Under the pieces are notes generated by a model that saw nothing but the letters and a program-made list of their open reading frames with translations, was not told where the DNA came from and made no database searches. Positions 19,564 through 28,860 of a stretch of DNA of 64,000 bases are shown here, in pieces. Within the stretch, counting starts at the first letter, position 1. Every line of letters begins with the position of its first letter. The translations under genes and the position numbers were made by a program. Source of the DNA: Azospirillum sp. TSH58 (GTDB lineage: Bacteria > Pseudomonadota > Alphaproteobacteria > Azospirillales > Azospirillaceae); NCBI RefSeq assembly GCF_003119115.1, contig NZ_CP022369.1:1-64000 (forward strand), written 5' to 3'.

Positions 19564-20019
19564 ATGTCCAGTGCAGCCATCAGCACCACCCTGTACCGCC
19601 ATCACCACGCCACCGTCGGTCAGCTCGTCGGCCGGATCGATTTCCTGCTGGCGGCGCCGTCCCCGGCGGCGAACGCCGCCGCCCTCGCCACGGCGGTCCG
19701 CGACCTGTTCGGCGTGTTCACCGTCCACCTGTCGCTGGAGGACAGCGCGCTCTATCCGCGCCTGCTGGCCCACCCCACCCCGGCGCTGCGGGCCACGGCG
19801 GCGCGCTTCCAGGCCGAAATGGGCAGCCTGCGGGCGCGCTTCGACCGCTACCGGGCGAGCTGGCCCGGCCCGCTGGCCGTGTCCAAGGACCCGGAAACCT
19901 TCGTCCGCGAGACGCGCGAAGTGGTGACCGCCCTGAAGCACCGCATCGCCCGCGAGGATCTGGAGCTGTACGACGTCATCGACCGCGCCGCCCTCGCCGG
20001 CAAGACGGCCAACCGCTGA
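19564..20019 (+). CDS. Hemerythrin-domain protein
   Basis: 151 residues forming one HHE/hemerythrin four-helix bundle. Metal-ligand pattern: HHH at residues 13-15, HLSLED (His-x3-Glu) in the second helix, and HRIAREDLELYD near residue 126. Such proteins bind a di-iron centre and sense or carry O2 or NO. It stands alone after the RND pump with a 189-base gap that shows no other gene. A functional link to the NO-related island starting at 28.9 kb is possible but not shown by position. Confidence 0.85.
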   Translation: MSSAAISTTLYRHHHATVGQLVGRIDFLLAAPSPAANAAALATAVRDLFGVFTVHLSLEDSALYPRLLAHPTPALRATAARFQAEMGSLRARFDRYRASWPGPLAVSKDPETFVRETREVVTALKHRIAREDLELYDVIDRAALAGKTANR

Positions 20020-20043
20020 GCGGGGTCGGACGACAAGTAAGAA

Positions 20044-20058
20044 TGCGACTTGTTCGCA
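20044..20058. promoter_or_regulatory. Fur-like dyad upstream of the AraC gene
   Basis: TGCGACTTGTTCGCA has the 7-1-7 layout of a Fur-type box, with perfect outer arms TGCGA and TCGCA. A related site (TGCTAATCATTCGCA) lies in front of the siderophore receptor at 21119-21133, so both promoters share a TGC-N9-CGCA-like element. This fits iron control, but the protein that binds it is inferred. Confidence 0.45.
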
Positions 20059-20139
20059 ATTGCTTATTGCCCTATAGGTCTGGCGGCTCGGGGGAGAATT
20101 CCGAAGGTCTGTTCAATCCGGTGGCTGGGAGGCCGATCC

Positions 20140-21024
20140 ATGCCGTTCCATCCCAGAATGCAAAGCAGCACGGAAGGGATCACCATCCTCGGTGACCTTC
20201 AGTGGCGCGCCTGGAACGGGATGATCGCCGACATCTGGAACGTCGCCTGCGACCAGAACGGCCAGGGCGAGTATGTGTCCGAGGCCCCGCGGCTGGTCGT
20301 CGTCCTCGATCAGGTGGGGGATGGCGGGCTGCACGTCACGGCCTCGCCCGGCCGCGGCGAGGCCGGCCGGCTCAGCCGGCGCGAGCCGCTGAGCTATGTG
20401 CCCGCCGGGCTGCGGGTGTGGTCGCGCACGGTGAACGTCCGCCGGCTCACCCATCTCGACCTCCATTTCGACATGTCCGTTCTGGGAAGCCGCTTCATGG
20501 ACGGGCCGGACGTCCGGGGCATGGACCGGCCGCGGCTGAACTTCGCGGATGACCGCCTGTTCGCTCTGGCCCGCCTGATCGCGGCGGAATGCCGGACGTC
20601 GGCGAACCTGCACGACCTCTACGGCGAGAGCCTGATGGCCGCGCTGTTCGTCGGCCTCGCGCAGGCGGAACCCCTCGCCGAGCGCAAGAGGGGGCAACTG
20701 CCGCCGCGCCAGCTGAAGCGGGTCACCGACTACATCGAGGAGCATTGCGGCCGACCCATCCGCCTGCAGGAGCTGGCCGAGCTGACCGGCCTGTCCACCA
20801 CCCATTTCTGCACCGCCTTCAAGGCCTCGACCGGTCTGCCGCCCCACAAGTGGCAGATGCGGGTCCGCGTGGAGCGGGCCAAGAGCCTGCTGACCGGATC
20901 GGACACGACTCTGGCCGCGGCCGCGGTGATGGCGGGCTTTTCCGATCAGGCGCACCTGACGCGCGTCTTCCGCCAGATCGTCGGCACCACGCCCGCCGCG
21001 TGGCTGCGCAGCCAGACCGGCTGA
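20140..21024 (+). CDS. AraC-family regulator (PchR-like), probably of siderophore uptake
   Basis: 294 residues. The N-terminal half is a ligand-binding domain without transmembrane segments. The C-terminal 100 residues are an AraC/XylS DNA-binding domain (PIRLQELAELTGLSTTHF and TLAAAAVMAGFSDQAHLTRVFR). ATG 20140 follows GGGAGG. The gene stands directly before a siderophore receptor and an Fhu-like operon, the usual place for PchR/YbtA-type activators that sense the ferric siderophore. Possible half-sites CGTTCAATC occur before both this gene (near 20110) and the receptor gene. Confidence 0.82.
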   Translation: MPFHPRMQSSTEGITILGDLQWRAWNGMIADIWNVACDQNGQGEYVSEAPRLVVVLDQVGDGGLHVTASPGRGEAGRLSRREPLSYVPAGLRVWSRTVNVRRLTHLDLHFDMSVLGSRFMDGPDVRGMDRPRLNFADDRLFALARLIAAECRTSANLHDLYGESLMAALFVGLAQAEPLAERKRGQLPPRQLKRVTDYIEEHCGRPIRLQELAELTGLSTTHFCTAFKASTGLPPHKWQMRVRVERAKSLLTGSDTTLAAAAVMAGFSDQAHLTRVFRQIVGTTPAAWLRSQTG

Positions 21025-21072
21025 GCCGGGGCATCGCCCGACGCACCCTGGGACCGACGAATGCCGGAAGAT

Positions 21073-21133
21073 CGTCCAACCCATCCAAAGACCGTTCAAT
21101 CGCGCCCTTTCATGCACATGCTAATCATTCGCA
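21073..21133. promoter_or_regulatory. Receptor promoter with AraC-type direct repeats and a Fur-like box
   Basis: CGTCCAACC (from 21073) and CGTTCAATC (from 21093) are imperfect direct repeats 20 bases apart, two DNA turns, as expected for an AraC-type activator. CTGTTCAATC also occurs near 20109 before the araC gene. At 21119-21133, TGCTAATCATTCGCA matches the 7-1-7 Fur consensus at 11 of 14 defined positions. Together they suggest activation by the adjacent AraC protein and repression by iron. Only the motifs are seen; binding is inferred. Confidence 0.5.
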
Positions 21134-21208
21134 ACAACGCAGGCTCTTTGGGACCCGCCGGTCCGAAGGCGTTTCGCGGATGCCGCATACAGTCCGAGGC
21201 CGATTGCG

Positions 21209-23362
21209 ATGAGTGATATTTCGAACAAGCGACTGACCCGCTTCCTCTTGAACGGCACGGCGCTCGCCGCCCTGCTGATGCCGGCGCTCGCCCAGGCGCA
21301 GGACGCGACCGCCCCGGCGGTCCTGGCGCCCGTCACGGTGGAGGGCAGCCGGAGCGCCGACACCGCGACCAGCCCGGTCCGCGGCTATGTGCCCGGCCGC
21401 TCGGCCACGGGGTCCAAGACCGACATTCCGCTGGAGGCGGTTCCGCAGTCCGTCTCGGTGATCGGGCGCGAGGAGATGGACGACCGCGGCGCGCAGAAGG
21501 TGGACGAGGCGCTGCGCTACACCCCCGGCATCTTCAGCCAGCCCTTCGGCCCGGACAGCGACACCAACTGGATCTTCATCCGCGGCTTCCAGGCGACGCA
21601 GACCGGCATCTACCAGGACGGGCTCCAGCTCTACAGCTACGGCTTCGGCGGCCAGTTCGTGGACAGCTACACGCTGGAGCGGATCGAGGTGCTGCGCGGC
21701 GCCTCCTCCGTCCTCTACGGCGGCAGCAACCCCGGCGGTCTGGTGAATTACGTCACCAAGCGGCCCGGCGACACGCCGGTGCGCTCGGTCGAGGCGGGGA
21801 TCAACCAGCACGGCACCGCCCATCTCGGGCTGGACGTCGGCGGCGCCATCGACCCGACGCTGAGCTACCGGCTGACCGGACGGATCGCCGGCGGCGACAG
21901 CTACACCGACTTCGCGGACGGCTTCCGCGGCACCATCTCGCCGAGCTTCAAATGGTCGCCGAACGACCGCAACACGCTGACGGTGCTGACCAACTACACC
22001 GACATCGACGAGACGCACAACGGCGGCGCCTTCCTGCCCTATGTCGGCACGGTGAAGCCGGCCCCCTTCGGGCGCATCGACCGCAAGGCCAACTTCACCG
22101 AGCCGGACATCGACACCTACCGGCGCCGTCAGGCCTCCGTCGGCTACGAGTTCGAACACCGCTTCGACAACGACCTGACCTTCCGCCAGAACGCCCGCTA
22201 CGGCTACAGCCGGGTCCACGAGGTCTCAGTCTATCCCTACGGCTACAACGCTTTCTCGGCGGTGCCGACCGACCCGAACAACCTGCTGTCGCGCATCAAT
22301 TTCGAGCACACGACCAAGGTCAACACCTTCCTGATCGACAACCAGCTCGAATCCAGGTGGCAGACCGGCCCAGTCGCCCACACGGCGCTGGTCGGCGTCG
22401 ATTACAAGTATTTCAAGATGGATCAGGTGCAGGCGTCCGGCTCGGCCACGCCGATCAGCGCCACCAACCCCGTCTACGGCGCCGCGCAGGGCCAGCGCTT
22501 CTCCTACATCGACCAGGAGCTGACGATGGGTCAGCTCGGCGTCTATCTGCAGGACCAGATGCGCTTCGGCCAGGGCTTCCTGGTGACGCTGAACGGGCGC
22601 TACGACATCGCCTCGACCGACGCCGACGGCACGCCCGCCTACGACGGCAAGGACGGGAAGTTCAGCGGGCGCGCCGGTCTGGCCTACGAGTTCGCCAACG
22701 GCGTGACGCCCTATGTCAGCGCCTCCACCTTCTTCAACCCGGTGCTGGGATCGTCGGCGGCGGCCGGCGTGTTCAAGCCGGAGACCGGCCAGCAGTACGA
22801 GGTCGGCGTCAAGTACCGTCCGGCCTGGATGGACGCCATCTTCACCGCGGCCCTGTTCGACCTGACGCGCACCAACGTGGTGACCGGCCCCTTCAACGCC
22901 GAGACCCAGCTGGGCGAGGTCAATTCGCGCGGCATCGAGCTTGAGGCCAAGGCCAACATCACGCCGAACCTGAAGGCGGTCGCCTCCTTCACCGCGCTCG
23001 ACCTCGACATCAAGAAGGACGCCAACCCGGCGCTGATCGGCAAGACCCCCTACATCGTGCCGCAGGTCCAGGGCTCGGCCTTCCTCGACTACACCTTCCG
23101 GGAGAGCGCGCTGGACGGCGTGTCGGTGGGCGGCGGCGTGCGCTACGTCGGCTCGTCCTGGGCCGACAACGAGAACACGCTGAAGGTCCCCGCCGCCACC
23201 GTCTTCGACGCGCGGATCGGCTACAAGCCCGCCGCCTGGGGCGTGAACCTCGCCGTCACCAACCTGTTCGACAAGGAGTATGTGGCGAGCTGCCAGACCC
23301 AGTTCTCCTGCGGCTACGCCGAGGGGCGGACCGCTCTGCTGACCGTCAATATGACGTGGTGA
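21209..23362 (+). CDS. TonB-dependent siderophore receptor
   Basis: 717 residues. A signal peptide ends near AQAQD, a TonB-box-like stretch (LAPVTVEG) follows, then the plug (IPLEAVPQSVSVIGREEMDDR, IFIRGF, LRGASSVLYGGSNPGG) and a beta barrel ending in MTW. It is of the FhuA/FhuE hydroxamate type and intact, in contrast to its relative at 1448-3683. It imports ferric siderophore across the outer membrane with TonB energy. The promoter shows Fur-like and AraC-like sites. fhuC, fhuD and fhuB follow on the same strand. Confidence 0.93.
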   Translation: MSDISNKRLTRFLLNGTALAALLMPALAQAQDATAPAVLAPVTVEGSRSADTATSPVRGYVPGRSATGSKTDIPLEAVPQSVSVIGREEMDDRGAQKVDEALRYTPGIFSQPFGPDSDTNWIFIRGFQATQTGIYQDGLQLYSYGFGGQFVDSYTLERIEVLRGASSVLYGGSNPGGLVNYVTKRPGDTPVRSVEAGINQHGTAHLGLDVGGAIDPTLSYRLTGRIAGGDSYTDFADGFRGTISPSFKWSPNDRNTLTVLTNYTDIDETHNGGAFLPYVGTVKPAPFGRIDRKANFTEPDIDTYRRRQASVGYEFEHRFDNDLTFRQNARYGYSRVHEVSVYPYGYNAFSAVPTDPNNLLSRINFEHTTKVNTFLIDNQLESRWQTGPVAHTALVGVDYKYFKMDQVQASGSATPISATNPVYGAAQGQRFSYIDQELTMGQLGVYLQDQMRFGQGFLVTLNGRYDIASTDADGTPAYDGKDGKFSGRAGLAYEFANGVTPYVSASTFFNPVLGSSAAAGVFKPETGQQYEVGVKYRPAWMDAIFTAALFDLTRTNVVTGPFNAETQLGEVNSRGIELEAKANITPNLKAVASFTALDLDIKKDANPALIGKTPYIVPQVQGSAFLDYTFRESALDGVSVGGGVRYVGSSWADNENTLKVPAATVFDARIGYKPAAWGVNLAVTNLFDKEYVASCQTQFSCGYAEGRTALLTVNMTW

Positions 23363-23370
23363 TGTGAACC

Positions 23371-23393
23371 CCCTCTCCCCTCCGGGGAGAGGG
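23371..23393. repeat. Short GC-rich hairpin repeat
   Basis: CCCTCTCCCC and GGGGAGAGGG form a perfect 10-base stem with a TCC loop, identical to the core at 12611-12633. It lies between the receptor and fhuC genes within the apparent operon, so it may reduce read-through or stabilise the upstream mRNA. Confidence 0.85.
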
Positions 23394-23411
23394 ACGTAAA
23401 GGCGAAGAGTG

Positions 23412-24206
23412 ATGACCAGCCCAGACCAGACCCAGCCTCTCTACGACCTTGACGGCGTGAGCTTCTCCGTTGCCGGGCGGGCGATCCTGTCGGGATTGTC
23501 GCTGCGGCTGGAGCAGGGGCGGATCTATGGGCTGGTCGGCCCCAACGGATCGGGCAAGAGCACGCTGATCCGCCTGCTGGCCCGCCAGCAGCCGCCGGGC
23601 GGCGGAACCATCCGCTGCCTGGGGGCGGACCTTACGCGGATCGGCGACCGCGACTTCGCGCGCACCGTCGCCTACATGCCGCAATTCACCCCGCCCGCCG
23701 AAGGCATGACGGTGCGCGAACTGGTGGCGCTCGGCCGCTTTCCCTGGCACGGCGCGCTCGGCCGCTTCGGGGCGGAGGACGCCGCCAAGGTGGCGGAGGC
23801 CATCGCCGAAACCCACCTCGACGCCTTCACCGACCGGCTGGTGGACAGCCTGTCGGGGGGCGAGCGGCAGCGCGTCTGGCTGGCCATGATGCTGGCGCAG
23901 GACACGCGCGGCCTGCTGCTCGACGAGCCGACCTCGGCGCTGGACATCGCCAGCCAGGTCGAACTGCTGGGGCTGGTGCGCCGGCTGAGCCGGGCGCGCG
24001 GCATCGGCGCGGTCATCGTGCTCCATGACATCAACATGGCGGCCAGCGTCTGCGACGAGATCCTGGCGATGCGCAACGGCGCGCTGATCGCCCAGGGCAC
24101 GCCGGACGCCATCATGACCGGCGAGACGCTGGGGGCCATCTACCGCCTCGCCATGACGACCGTCCCGCACCCGGTGACCGGCAAGCCGATCGGTTGCGTG
24201 CTGTGA
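23412..24206 (+). CDS. fhuC: Iron-siderophore ABC transporter ATPase (FhuC-like, second copy)
   Basis: 264 residues with Walker A GPNGSGKST, signature LSGGERQRV, Walker B GLLLDEPTSALD and the switch His in VLHDINMAA. It is a close paralogue of the ATPase at 7743-8531 (shared ARQQPP and FPWHGALG stretches). ATG 23412 is preferred to GTG 23409. Its end overlaps the next start in a GTGA. Unlike the first cassette, the ATPase gene here comes before the binding-protein gene. Confidence 0.93.
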   Translation: MTSPDQTQPLYDLDGVSFSVAGRAILSGLSLRLEQGRIYGLVGPNGSGKSTLIRLLARQQPPGGGTIRCLGADLTRIGDRDFARTVAYMPQFTPPAEGMTVRELVALGRFPWHGALGRFGAEDAAKVAEAIAETHLDAFTDRLVDSLSGGERQRVWLAMMLAQDTRGLLLDEPTSALDIASQVELLGLVRRLSRARGIGAVIVLHDINMAASVCDEILAMRNGALIAQGTPDAIMTGETLGAIYRLAMTTVPHPVTGKPIGCVL

Positions 24207-25099
24207 CGGGACGCGCGACGATCACCCGCCGCCACGCGCTGGGCCTCGCCGCCGGAGCGCTGCTGCTGCCCAGTCTTGGACGGGCCGCGTCGGGGCGGCG
24301 GGTCGCCGCCATCGACTGGGCGGGGCTGGAGACGGCGCTGGCTCTTGGCATCGTGCCGGTCGCCGCGACCGAGCTGATCCAGTTCCGCAAGGTCGTCGTC
24401 GAGCCGGAGGTTCCGGACCCGGTGATCGACCTCGGCCTGCGCGGCACGCCGAATTACGAGGCGCTGACGCTCGCCGAACCGGACCTCATCCTCACCTCCA
24501 ACTATTACGAGGAGCAGCGGGCCAGCCTGGAGCGGGTGGCGGAAACCCTGTCGCTGCCGATCTATCTCCCGGGCGTGCCGCCCTACCCGCTCGCCGCCGA
24601 AGCGGCGCTGACCCTCGGCCGGGCGCTGGGGCGTGAGACGGAGGCCCGCGCCTTCGTCGCCGGGGCCGACGCGGAGATCGCCCGGCTGGGCGAGTCCCTG
24701 CGCGGCGCCGTCCGCCGCCCGGTGCTGGCGATCAACTTCGGCGACGCCCGCCATGTCCGCGCCTTCGGCGACGACAGCATGTTCGGCGCGGTGCTCCAGC
24801 GGCTGGGGCTGCGCAACGCCTGGGCCTCGCAATCCAGCTACAGCGCCGCGGCACCGCTGGGGATCGAGGTGCTGGCGCGGATGCCGGACGCCATCGCCGT
24901 CGTCGTTCCGCCGCTGCCCTCCGACGTGGTGCGCGGGCTGGACGACAGCGCCCTGTGGCAGGCCCTGCCGATGGTGCGGGAGAAGCGGGTGAGCGTGATC
25001 GGGCCGGTCAACCATTTCGGCGGGCTTCCGGCCGCCCTGCGCTTCGCCCGCCTCGTCACCGCCGCCCTGCTGCGGCCGGAGACCGCCCGCCATGGCTGA
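24203..25099 (+). CDS. fhuD: Iron-siderophore ABC transporter substrate-binding protein (FhuD-like, second copy)
   Basis: 298 residues. GTG 24203 overlaps the fhuC stop and leads straight into a Tat-type signal (TRRHALGLAAGALLLPS). The body has the FhuD pattern: AAIDWAGLETALALGIVP, EPDLILTSNYY and the C-terminal ALRFARLV. It would bind ferric hydroxamate in the periplasm and hand it to the FhuB permease encoded next, whose start overlaps this gene by 8 bases. No reductase gene is present in this cassette. Confidence 0.9.
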   Translation: MTGRATITRRHALGLAAGALLLPSLGRAASGRRVAAIDWAGLETALALGIVPVAATELIQFRKVVVEPEVPDPVIDLGLRGTPNYEALTLAEPDLILTSNYYEEQRASLERVAETLSLPIYLPGVPPYPLAAEAALTLGRALGRETEARAFVAGADAEIARLGESLRGAVRRPVLAINFGDARHVRAFGDDSMFGAVLQRLGLRNAWASQSSYSAAAPLGIEVLARMPDAIAVVVPPLPSDVVRGLDDSALWQALPMVREKRVSVIGPVNHFGGLPAALRFARLVTAALLRPETARHG

Positions 25100-27080
25100 G
25101 CGCATGGGAGTCAACCGCATCCTGCTGTGGAGCGGGCTGGCGCTGGCCGCCGCCGCTCTGTCGGTCCGGCAGATCGCCGGGCACGCCGTGGCACCTTCCA
25201 TGCCCCTGCCGCCGGACGCGGCGTGGCTGGACGGCGTCATTCTCTATCACAGCGTGCTGCCGCGCATCGCGGTGGCGCTGGTCGCCGGGGCGGCGCTCGG
25301 CCTGTCGGGGCTGCTGCTCCAGCGCGTGCTGCGCAACCCGCTGGCCGAGCCCTCGACGCTCGGCGTGTCGGCGGGCGCCCAGCTCGCCCTGACGCAGGGG
25401 ATGCTCTACGCCCCGGCGCTGATGGACGGCGCGCGGGAGGGGGTGGCGCTGGCCGGCGGGCTGGCGGCGGTCGGGCTGATCCTCGCCATGACGTGGCGGC
25501 GCGGGCTGGAGCCGGTGGCCGTCGTGCTGGCCGGCATGATGGTCGCCCTGACCGCGACGATGGGCAGCGCCGCGCTGATCCTCGCCAACGGCGAATACCT
25601 CTTCTCCATCTTCATCTGGGGCGGCGGGGCGCTGGCCCAGCAGAGCTGGGGGCCGACGCTGACCATCGCGGTCCGGCTGCTGATCGGCGTCGGCGCCGCT
25701 TTTCTGCTGATGCGCCCGCTGGCCATCCTCGGGCTGGACGACGCCAGCGCCCGCAGCCTCGGCGTCGCCCTGAACGCCACGCGCTTCGGGGTCATCGGGG
25801 TCGCGGTCTGGCTGGCGGCCAGCGTGACGGCGGAGGTCGGGGTGATCGGCTTCGTCGGTCTGGCCGCCCCGGCGCTGGCGCATCTCAGCGGCGCGCGGAC
25901 CCAGGGCCAGAGGCTGGTCGCCGCCCCGCTGATCGGCGCGCTCCTGCTCTGGCTGACCGACGGGCTGGTGCAACTCCTGGCCGGGGTGGACGGGGAGCGT
26001 GTGCCGACCGGTGCCGCGACGGCGCTGCTCGGCGGCCCGCTGCTGCTCTGGCTGCTGCCGCGCCTGCGCATGTTCGAATGGCCGTCGCTGAACAGCCGTC
26101 CCGCGCCGTCGCGCCGCAGCCCGCACCCGTACCGGCTGATCGCCCTGTTCGCCTTGTTCAGCGCCATTGCCGTGGGCCTCGCCCTGACGGTCGGCTACGG
26201 GCCGGGCGGCTGGACGCTGTCCACCGGCCCGCTGCTCGACACGCTGCTGGGCTGGCGCGGCCCGCGCGTCGTGGTCGCGGCGGCTGCGGGGGCGATGCTG
26301 GCCGCCGCCGGGATGCTGTTGCAGCGGGTGACCGCCAACCCGCTGGCCAGCCCGGAAATCCTCGGCGTCGGCACCGGGGCGGGCGTCGGGCTGACCGCCG
26401 CGCTGTTCCTCGTCACTGCCCCCGGCTTCGGCCTGCAGCTCGCCGCGTCGGCGGCGGGGGCGGTGCTGACGCTGGCCGCCATGCTGGCCCTGTCGCTGCG
26501 CGCCGGTTTCGGGCCGGAGCGGCTGCTGCTGGCCGGGATCGCGATGAGCGCCCTGTGCAGCGCCGTCCTGACCGCGGTCATCGCCACCGGCTCGCCGCAG
26601 GCCTTCACCCTGCTGCGCTGGCTGAGCGGTTCGACCAACGAGGCCGGTCCGGGCGATGCCTGGTTCTGCGCCGGGGCGGCGGCTCTTCTGCTGGCCGCCC
26701 TGCCGCTGACCGCCAAGTGGCTGGAGATCCTGCCGCTGGGCGACGTGACGGCGCGCTCCGTCGGGGTGCCGGTGCGGCGCTGCCGCGTCCTGCTGGTGCT
26801 GCTGGCCGGGCTGCTGACCGCGGCGGCGGCGCTGTTCGTCGGACCGCTGAGCTTCATCGGCCTGATCGCGCCGCACCTCGCCCGGCTGGCCGGGCTGGGC
26901 CGCCCGCTCGACCAGGGGTTCGGGGCCGTTATCATCGGCGCCGGGCTGATGGTGGTGTCGGACTGGCTGGCCCGCACCGTCGCCTTCCCCTATCAATTGC
27001 CGCTGGGCCTGTTCGCGGCGCTGCTCGCCGGCCCCTATCTGGTCTGGCTGCTCGGCCGGTCCAACGCCCGGACACCGTGA
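25092..27080 (+). CDS. fhuB: Fused iron-siderophore ABC permease (FhuB-like, second copy)
   Basis: 662 residues made of two FecCD-type halves. LRNPLAEPSTLGVSAGA marks the first half and TANPLASPEILGVGTGA the second; GPHLAR-like coupling segments read APALAH and APHLAR. It forms the whole channel of the transporter alone. ATG 25092 overlaps the fhuD stop in the same ATGGCTGA arrangement as in the first cassette, so the two operons share ancestry despite different gene order. Confidence 0.92.
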   Translation: MAERMGVNRILLWSGLALAAAALSVRQIAGHAVAPSMPLPPDAAWLDGVILYHSVLPRIAVALVAGAALGLSGLLLQRVLRNPLAEPSTLGVSAGAQLALTQGMLYAPALMDGAREGVALAGGLAAVGLILAMTWRRGLEPVAVVLAGMMVALTATMGSAALILANGEYLFSIFIWGGGALAQQSWGPTLTIAVRLLIGVGAAFLLMRPLAILGLDDASARSLGVALNATRFGVIGVAVWLAASVTAEVGVIGFVGLAAPALAHLSGARTQGQRLVAAPLIGALLLWLTDGLVQLLAGVDGERVPTGAATALLGGPLLLWLLPRLRMFEWPSLNSRPAPSRRSPHPYRLIALFALFSAIAVGLALTVGYGPGGWTLSTGPLLDTLLGWRGPRVVVAAAAGAMLAAAGMLLQRVTANPLASPEILGVGTGAGVGLTAALFLVTAPGFGLQLAASAAGAVLTLAAMLALSLRAGFGPERLLLAGIAMSALCSAVLTAVIATGSPQAFTLLRWLSGSTNEAGPGDAWFCAGAAALLLAALPLTAKWLEILPLGDVTARSVGVPVRRCRVLLVLLAGLLTAAAALFVGPLSFIGLIAPHLARLAGLGRPLDQGFGAVIIGAGLMVVSDWLARTVAFPYQLPLGLFAALLAGPYLVWLLGRSNARTP

Positions 27081-27138
27081 CCCGTTTCGTTTTTCCCTCT
27101 GCCGTTCACCCTTCTGCCGTTCCGCAATGAGAAGAGCC

Positions 27139-28815
27139 ATGCTCCGCCGTTTCCTCTCCTACTACCGACCCTTCACCGGCCTGCTGGTCCTCGACATCGT
27201 GTGCGCCGTCCTGTCGGGCCTGCTGGAGCTGGGGTTCCCGATGGCCGTGCGCGCCTTCGTGGACCAGCTCCTGCCGACCCAGGACTGGCCGCTGATCGTC
27301 GCCGCCACGGTGGCGCTGCTGGCGATCTACATGGCGAACGGCGGTCTGATGGCCATCGTGACCTACTGGGGCCACATGCTCGGCGTGAACATCGAGACGG
27401 AGATGCGCCGCAAGAGCTTCGACCATCTGCAGAAGCTCTCCTTCAGCTTCTACGACAACAACAAGACGGGCCATCTCGTCGGGCGGGTCACCCGCGACCT
27501 GGACGAGATCGGCGAGGTGGCGCACCACGGCCCCGAGGACCTGCTGATCGCGGTGATGACCTTCGTCGGCGCCTTCACCCTCATGGCCATCGTGCATCTG
27601 CCGCTGGCGCTGATCACCGCGGCCATCGTTCCGGTGATCGCCTTCGTGACCAGCCGCTACGGCGGGCGGATGACGAAGAACTGGCAGTCGCTTTATTCCC
27701 GCGTCGGCGACTTCAACGTCCGCATCGAGGAGAATGTCGGCGGCATGCGGGTGGTCCAGGCCTTCACCAACGAGGACCACGAGCGCAAGCTGTTCGCCGA
27801 GGACAACGCCCGCTACCGCAGCACCAAGCTCGCCGCCTACAAGATCATGGCGGCCTCGACGACGCTCAGCTACATGAGCATGCGGCTGATCCTGATCGTG
27901 GTCATGCTGACCGGCGCCCATTTCGTGCTGGTGGGCGAGCTGACCCAGGGCGGATTCTTCGCCTTCCTGCTGCTGGTCAACACCTTCTTCCGCCCGATCG
28001 AGAAGATCAACGCGGTCATCGAGACCTACCCCCGCGGCATTGCCGGCTTCCGCCGCTACACCCAGCTGCTCGACACCCAGCCGGACATCGCCGACGCGCC
28101 CGACGCCGTGCCGGCCCCGCCGCTGAAGGGCGACATCCGCTACGAGGGCGTGTCCTTCGGCTACGACCCGGCACGCCCGGTGCTGAAGGGCATCGACCTG
28201 ACGATCAAGGCCGGCTCCACCGTCGCCTTCGTCGGGCCGTCGGGTGCGGGCAAGACGACGATCTGCTCGCTGCTGCCGCGCTTCTACGAGGTCATGGCCG
28301 GGCGCATCACCATTGACGGCAAGGACATCCGCGCCATGACGCTGGCGTCGCTGCGCCGGCAGATCGGCATCGTGCAGCAGGACGTGTTCCTGTTCGGCGG
28401 CACCATCCGCGAGAACATCGCCTACGGCCGTCTCGGCGCCGGCGACGCGGAGATCATGGAGGCGGCGCGGCGGGCGCATCTCGACGGGCTGATCGCCTCG
28501 CTGCCGGAGGGGCTCGACACCATCATCGGAGAGCGCGGCGTGAAGCTGTCCGGCGGGCAGAAGCAGCGCCTGACCATCGCCCGCATGTTCCTGAAGAACC
28601 CGCCGATCCTGATCCTCGACGAGGCGACCTCCGCGCTCGACACCCAGACCGAGCGGGAAATCCAGAAGTCGCTGATGGAGCTGGCGGAGGGGCGGACCAC
28701 CCTGGTCATCGCCCACCGTCTGGCGACCATCCGCAACGCCGACGAGGTCTATGTCGTCGGCACCGGGGGCGGGCTTCAGCGCATCACCCACGAGGAGTTG
28801 GCGGCGCGCGGCTGA
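27139..28815 (+). CDS. ABC exporter, fused permease-ATPase (lipid/peptide exporter type)
   Basis: About 558 residues. Residues 1-320 are a six-helix ABC1 exporter domain; the rest is an ATPase with Walker A GPSGAGKTT, Q-loop QQDVFLFGG, signature LSGGQKQRL and Walker B ILILDEATSALD. ATG 27139 has GAGAAG ahead; ATG 27127 is an in-frame alternative. It works as a homodimer. Position after a siderophore uptake operon suggests export of a siderophore or of a by-product, but MsbA-like exporters are broad and the substrate is unknown. Confidence 0.88.
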   Translation: MLRRFLSYYRPFTGLLVLDIVCAVLSGLLELGFPMAVRAFVDQLLPTQDWPLIVAATVALLAIYMANGGLMAIVTYWGHMLGVNIETEMRRKSFDHLQKLSFSFYDNNKTGHLVGRVTRDLDEIGEVAHHGPEDLLIAVMTFVGAFTLMAIVHLPLALITAAIVPVIAFVTSRYGGRMTKNWQSLYSRVGDFNVRIEENVGGMRVVQAFTNEDHERKLFAEDNARYRSTKLAAYKIMAASTTLSYMSMRLILIVVMLTGAHFVLVGELTQGGFFAFLLLVNTFFRPIEKINAVIETYPRGIAGFRRYTQLLDTQPDIADAPDAVPAPPLKGDIRYEGVSFGYDPARPVLKGIDLTIKAGSTVAFVGPSGAGKTTICSLLPRFYEVMAGRITIDGKDIRAMTLASLRRQIGIVQQDVFLFGGTIRENIAYGRLGAGDAEIMEAARRAHLDGLIASLPEGLDTIIGERGVKLSGGQKQRLTIARMFLKNPPILILDEATSALDTQTEREIQKSLMELAEGRTTLVIAHRLATIRNADEVYVVGTGGGLQRITHEELAARG

Positions 28816-28860
28816 TCGCGCGGCAGGCTTTTGCGCGGCAGCCTCCCTCGCACGGCGGTC

